8,827 nt of DNA from Planctomycetaceae bacterium (GTDB lineage: Bacteria > Planctomycetota > Planctomycetia > Pirellulales > PALSA-1355). Below the pieces are notes generated by a model, which ran no database searches, was not told the origin of the DNA, and worked only from the letters and a program-made list of their open reading frames with translations. Below are positions 6,900 to 8,827 of the stretch, piece by piece (position 1 is the first letter of the stretch; each line of letters opens with the position of its first letter). Made by a program: the position numbers and the translations under genes. The stretch is taken from positions 1 through 8,827 of the forward strand of contig SXHT01000015.1 of the NCBI GenBank assembly GCA_005773095.1. Reading direction: 5' to 3'.

Positions 6900-7034
6900 G
6901 TAACCGTTCACGGGCCGGGGGCTGGCACATTTTCCCGACGAATTCGCGCAAGGTGCATCGTTCTGTCAGGAGGTTGTCCTACGTGTGTCCCGGGAAATGT
7001 GTCTGTCCCCCTCTTCTGGCCCGTGTCCGGTTAC
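6900..7034. repeat. Palindromic MITE-like element, copy C
   Basis: This 135-bp relative of copy B begins GTAACCGTTCACGGGCC and ends GGCCCGTGTCCGGTTAC. The terminal arms pair over an extended 19 bp (AGGTAACCG from 6898, CGGTTACCT to 7036) with two mismatches. The inner pair is CATTTTCCCG (6928-6937) with CGGGAAATG (6991-6999), one A shorter than in B. No flanking duplication is visible. It has the same orientation as B, 491 bp downstream start to start. 6785-6899 and 7037-7162 hold nothing I recognise. Confidence 0.78.
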
Positions 7035-7162
7035 CTTTCAGAGAGATCGCCACAAGAGATTTCCGAGCTGTACAACGTCCGCATTCGTGAGGTCGAGTAG
7101 CCGCCGCCGACGATCCAAGCGAAGTTGGCAATCTCGAGCGCGGCAAGGAACCCCGCCGATCG

Positions 7163-7405
7163 CTACAGAGGCTTGAGCGCCGCTATCATGGCCCGAATGA
7201 GTTCCTCGGGCATTTCGCTGGCTTGGTCATCGCTGTCGGCGGCAAACGCGGCTTTGCCTGCGCGCACCGTCTGCTGGTAGTTGGCCAGGTAGGCGCGGCA
7301 ACTGGCACATGCGTCCAGGTGCCTGTCGAACGTGGCGCGCACGTCAGGCGCAAGCTCGCCATCGATGTAGTTCATCAGAAAGTCGAGTGCCTCGCGACAA
7401 GTCAT
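7163..7405 (-). CDS. Small zinc-binding anti-sigma factor (ZAS / zf-HC2 family)
   Basis: The protein has 80 residues. C3 and the cluster H29-x3-C33-x2-C36 (HLDACASC) form the zinc-associated anti-sigma signature; a helix (VRATFDRHL) leads into the cluster. The C-terminal part (residues 45-80) is Ala/Glu-rich, probably helical, and has no membrane segment, so this is a soluble form, unlike the common membrane-spanning RsiW-type proteins. The ATG overlaps the TGA of the upstream sigma gene (ATGA), indicating translational coupling. The pairing implies it binds and silences that sigma factor. Whether zinc release by oxidation is the signal cannot be told from the sequence. Confidence 0.88.
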   Translation of the reverse strand: MTCREALDFLMNYIDGELAPDVRATFDRHLDACASCRAYLANYQQTVRAGKAAFAADSDDQASEMPEELIRAMIAALKPL

Positions 7406-8013
7406 ATCTGTTCGCTCTTCATGTAGGGGTCCAATAACGATCGCAGCGATTGTCGCGCCCGGTGAAGCCGCACCTTGACGGCTCCCTCGGAGATTCCCAT
7501 TAGTTGTGCCACTTCGTCCGTTTCGATCTCGTCGATATCTCGCAGCAGGAGTACTTCGCGATATGCATCAGGAAGCTGATCGATCAACTGCCGCACCAAT
7601 TGCCTGGTTTCGTAACGCTCCAGCGCAGCGCTGGAGCTGGGCCATTCCGTCGATGATCGAATCTGGTGCCCGTCCTCTTGGAACTGCGGAAGCAGCGAGT
7701 CGATCGACACCTCCGAAACTTTTCGCCGCCGCAGCCGCATCAGACATGCGTTGACCACAATTCGATGCAGCCACGTTGCCAGTTGGCTTTCCCCGGCAAA
7801 TCGATCGATCGATCGGAATGCGGAAAGGAAGGCGTCCTGCAGGGCGTCGGCGGCGTCGTCCTCGTCCCGCATGAATCGGCGAGCAACCGCCAGCATCCGC
7901 GGACCGTACATCCGAACCATCGACTCAAACGCGGCCGCATCGCCGCTGCGTAGCCTCGAAATGAGTTCGGCATCGTGCGAGGCGATATCGGGCTCAAGGG
8001 AGGAGCGGCTCAT
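7402..8013 (-). CDS. ECF-type RNA polymerase sigma factor
   Basis: The protein has 203 residues. Region 2 spans about residues 24-98: DAAAFESMVRMYGPRMLAVA, then DEDDAADALQDAFLSAFRSI (core binding and -10 melting), then STARTING-helix-like LATWLHRIVVNACLMRLRRRK. A variable linker covers about 99-130. Region 4 spans about 132-194, with QLPDAYREVLLLRDIDEIETDEVAQLMGIS at its start followed by the helix-turn-helix recognition part EGAVKVRLHRARQSLRSLL. The ATG at 8013 is chosen because the family starts about 20 residues before region 2; the frame runs on to 8280 without sigma similarity. There is no Shine-Dalgarno sequence, but a promoter lies so close that the message may be leaderless. The gene is first in a two-gene operon with the anti-sigma gene. 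ECF sigmas often drive their own promoter, but none of the -35 signatures I know is evident. Confidence 0.93.
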   Translation of the reverse strand: MSRSSLEPDIASHDAELISRLRSGDAAAFESMVRMYGPRMLAVARRFMRDEDDAADALQDAFLSAFRSIDRFAGESQLATWLHRIVVNACLMRLRRRKVSEVSIDSLLPQFQEDGHQIRSSTEWPSSSAALERYETRQLVRQLIDQLPDAYREVLLLRDIDEIETDEVAQLMGISEGAVKVRLHRARQSLRSLLDPYMKSEQI

Positions 8014-8021
8014 AATGCGCG

Positions 8022-8050
8022 AGTATATCACGACGCCAGGGGAGGAACAA
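8022..8050 (-). promoter_or_regulatory. Candidate promoter of the sigma/anti-sigma operon, close to the start codon
   Basis: The minus strand has TTGTTC (8045-8050), a 17-bp spacer and TATACT (8022-8027), preceded by TGA, an extended -10. The -10 ends only 8 bases before ATG 8013, so transcription would start within about 2 bases of the start codon. 8051-8287 shows nothing else I can name. Confidence 0.45.
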
Positions 8051-8287
8051 TCTCCGCGGCAGACGCAGGGCCGCTCTTCAATACTTTCGAGTACGAAGTA
8101 CGCGCCACCTTGATCGGCGTACACGCACAGTTGCGCCAAAGCCAATATTCTGGGCGAAATCCGTGAGTTGAGAAAAGTTGGACGGAGTGTGTAACGCGCG
8201 GAACCCACGTGCATCCAAGTTGGTGAAGCGATGATGCGACGAACAAACCGGAAGGATTGCGGACGCGTTCCGCCGCCCATCGTTTGA

Positions 8288-8409
8288 GCTGTGAAACGGT
8301 GTCAGGAACCGAATTTATAAACCGTTCCTGCTACCTTTTCTTCGTCCGGATGGTCGCTCCTGGCGAAGGCTTGGCAAGCGCGTCCGACTGGTTTCGCACG
8401 CGCTGCGAC
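8288..8409. repeat. Identical direct repeat of at least 122 bp, copy 1
   Basis: Every base of 8288-8409 matches 8706-8827, an offset of 418 bp. The base before each copy differs. Copy 2 is cut by the window end, so the true right border is unknown. The repeat opens with a REP-like hairpin and is open in one frame, coding CETVSGTEFINRSCYLF and onward in both places. Confidence 0.95.
8293..8340. repeat. REP-like hairpin in direct repeat copy 1
   Basis: Arms 8293-8309 (GAAACGGTGTCAGGAAC) and 8324-8340 pair at 14 of 17 positions. The inner 7 bp, CAGGAAC (8303-8309) and GTTCCTG (8324-8330), is perfect around a 14-base AT-rich loop. GTGTCAGGAACC-type palindromes are, from memory, common dispersed repeats in planctomycetes. 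A link to REP-associated transposases is inference. Confidence 0.6.
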
Positions 8410-8542
8410 TTGCAAAGCGATATGTTAACGGTCGTGATTCCGCCCGTCGCGTTTTTGTTTGTGACCGTGACGGTGATTTACGTGGTGAGCGGACTGGTCG
8501 CGCCGCTGATCGTGCTCATTGAATCCCTGACTTGAAACCCGC

Positions 8543-8827
8543 ATGCCTCCCTTCGTCTTCGCCGGCGCGCTGCGCGACGAGATCGTCAGCCACAGCGAGT
8601 TGGAGCCCGTTCGCCGTGAAGTGGCTTCGCGGATGATGTACCTGGTCATTGCGTCGGCTTTTGTGCCGTTGGTGCTGGTTTTTCTGAGCGTGAAGATCGT
8701 TCCCGGCTGTGAAACGGTGTCAGGAACCGAATTTATAAACCGTTCCTGCTACCTTTTCTTCGTCCGGATGGTCGCTCCTGGCGAAGGCTTGGCAAGCGCG
8801 TCCGACTGGTTTCGCACGCGCTGCGAC
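8543..8827 (+). CDS. Partial ORF: N-terminal membrane segment like a type II secretion F protein, running into the repeat and off the window
   Basis: From ATG 8543 the frame is open to the last base (95 codons, no stop). Residues 1-55 carry a charged helix (ALRDEIVSHSELEPVRREVA) and one membrane helix (MMYLVIASAFVPLVLVFLSV) ending KIVPG. This matches the T2SS F pattern in which an RR-rich helix leads into a membrane span ending VP(G/x)F. At codon 55 the frame enters the second repeat copy (8706), and the following 40 residues equal those of copy 1 instead of the expected F.K.F..FG..LP segment. The ATG lies 7 bases after the previous stop and has no Shine-Dalgarno sequence. It may be a gene interrupted by the repeat, or an assembly product. 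Confidence 0.4.
   Translation, partial: MPPFVFAGALRDEIVSHSELEPVRREVASRMMYLVIASAFVPLVLVFLSVKIVPGCETVSGTEFINRSCYLFFVRMVAPGEGLASASDWFRTRCD
8706..8827. repeat. Identical direct repeat of at least 122 bp, copy 2 (cut by window end)
   Basis: This is a perfect copy of 8288-8409, ending exactly at the last base of the window. It begins inside codon 55 of the partial secretion-F-like ORF. Confidence 0.95.
8711..8758. repeat. REP-like hairpin in direct repeat copy 2
   Basis: Identical to the hairpin in copy 1: the perfect inner stem is 8721-8727 with 8742-8748 and the 17-base arms have three mismatches. Here it lies within an open reading frame. Confidence 0.6.

Larger units (their letters stand above)
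8257..8535 (+). pseudogene. Fragment resembling the C-terminal membrane end of a type II secretion F (GspF/PilC-like) protein
   Basis: The frame can start at TTG 8257 and ends at TGA 8533-8535 (92 codons). Only 8410-8535 looks gene-like: VVIPPVAFLFVTVTVIYVVS followed by GLVAPLIVLIESLT. That is one long membrane segment ending in a PL..LIE.L[ST] tail of the type that closes T2SS F proteins. An ATG at 8422 would give only 37 residues. The part before 8410 is the 122-bp repeat, and before 8288 there is unrelated sequence from upstream of the sigma gene. The full T2SSF cytoplasmic domains are absent, so I read it as a broken or rearranged remnant. The family call rests on remembered sequence patterns, not a search. 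Confidence 0.4.

Noticed and set aside
6417..6911. Minus-strand open frame (164 codons) through element B and the tRNA
   Set aside because: It runs through two repeat elements and across a confidently folded tRNA; the peptide is composed of repeat-derived sequence.
1521..7034. The three repeats as a CRISPR array
   Set aside because: The copies are about 115-137 bp, thousands or hundreds of bases apart, with no regular spacers and no cas genes.
6813..7100. Plus-strand frame ending EISELYNVRIREVE, a possible gene remnant
   Set aside because: Most of it lies in element copy C; the short tail looks protein-like, but I cannot tie it to any family.
8014..8280. 89-residue N-terminal extension of the sigma factor
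   Set aside because: It has no sigma similarity, and it contains the promoter-like TTGTTC-17-TATACT.

Overview
The window looks like a piece of a planctomycete chromosome, probably a metagenome or draft contig. The evidence is the GC-rich coding sequence, the small genes on alternating strands with little operon structure, an Ig-like surface protein and a catalytically altered GH10-like protein of types I associate with Planctomycetota, and many REP-like palindromic repeats. The assignment is inference, since there is no rRNA in the window.

Layout from left to right. 1-1488 (+) is the C-terminal part of a large secreted or surface-type protein built from beta-sandwich modules and a long disordered linker; a palindromic repeat sits in frame inside the linker. 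1489-1786 is non-coding and holds the first copy (A) of a 113-137 bp inverted-repeat element. 1787-2668 (-) is purC (SAICAR synthetase). Divergent from it, 2966-4447 (+) encodes a protein with a GH10-like (beta/alpha)8 barrel that lacks both catalytic glutamates. Converging on that gene, 4513-6204 (-) encodes an FHA-GAF-PP2C/SpoIIE signalling phosphatase. 6205-7162 carries no protein gene but holds element copy B, a tRNA-Gln(CUG) and element copy C. 7163-8013 (-) is a translationally coupled pair, an ECF-type sigma factor followed by a small zinc-binding anti-sigma factor. 8014-8287 holds the sigma promoter and nothing else I recognise. From 8288 to the end there are two identical copies, 418 bp apart, of a sequence of at least 122 bp that starts with a REP-like hairpin. 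They are interleaved with fragments that resemble the C-terminal and N-terminal membrane segments of type II secretion F (GspF/PilC-like) proteins.

How the genes work together: only the sigma/anti-sigma pair forms a clear functional unit, with a 4-bp overlap and a single promoter. purC is housekeeping. The FHA-GAF-PP2C protein is probably a separate phospho-signalling output. The surface protein, the GH10-like protein and the secretion fragments show no shared operon.

I found no convincing new multi-gene system. The most interesting signals are the MITE-like element family (three copies, one with perfect 17-bp terminal inverted repeats and a possible 9-bp target duplication, two of them bracketing the tRNA), the barrel protein without catalytic residues, and the repeat-broken secretion F region at the right end. 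The second copy of that right-end repeat stops exactly at the last base, so an assembly artefact must be considered there.
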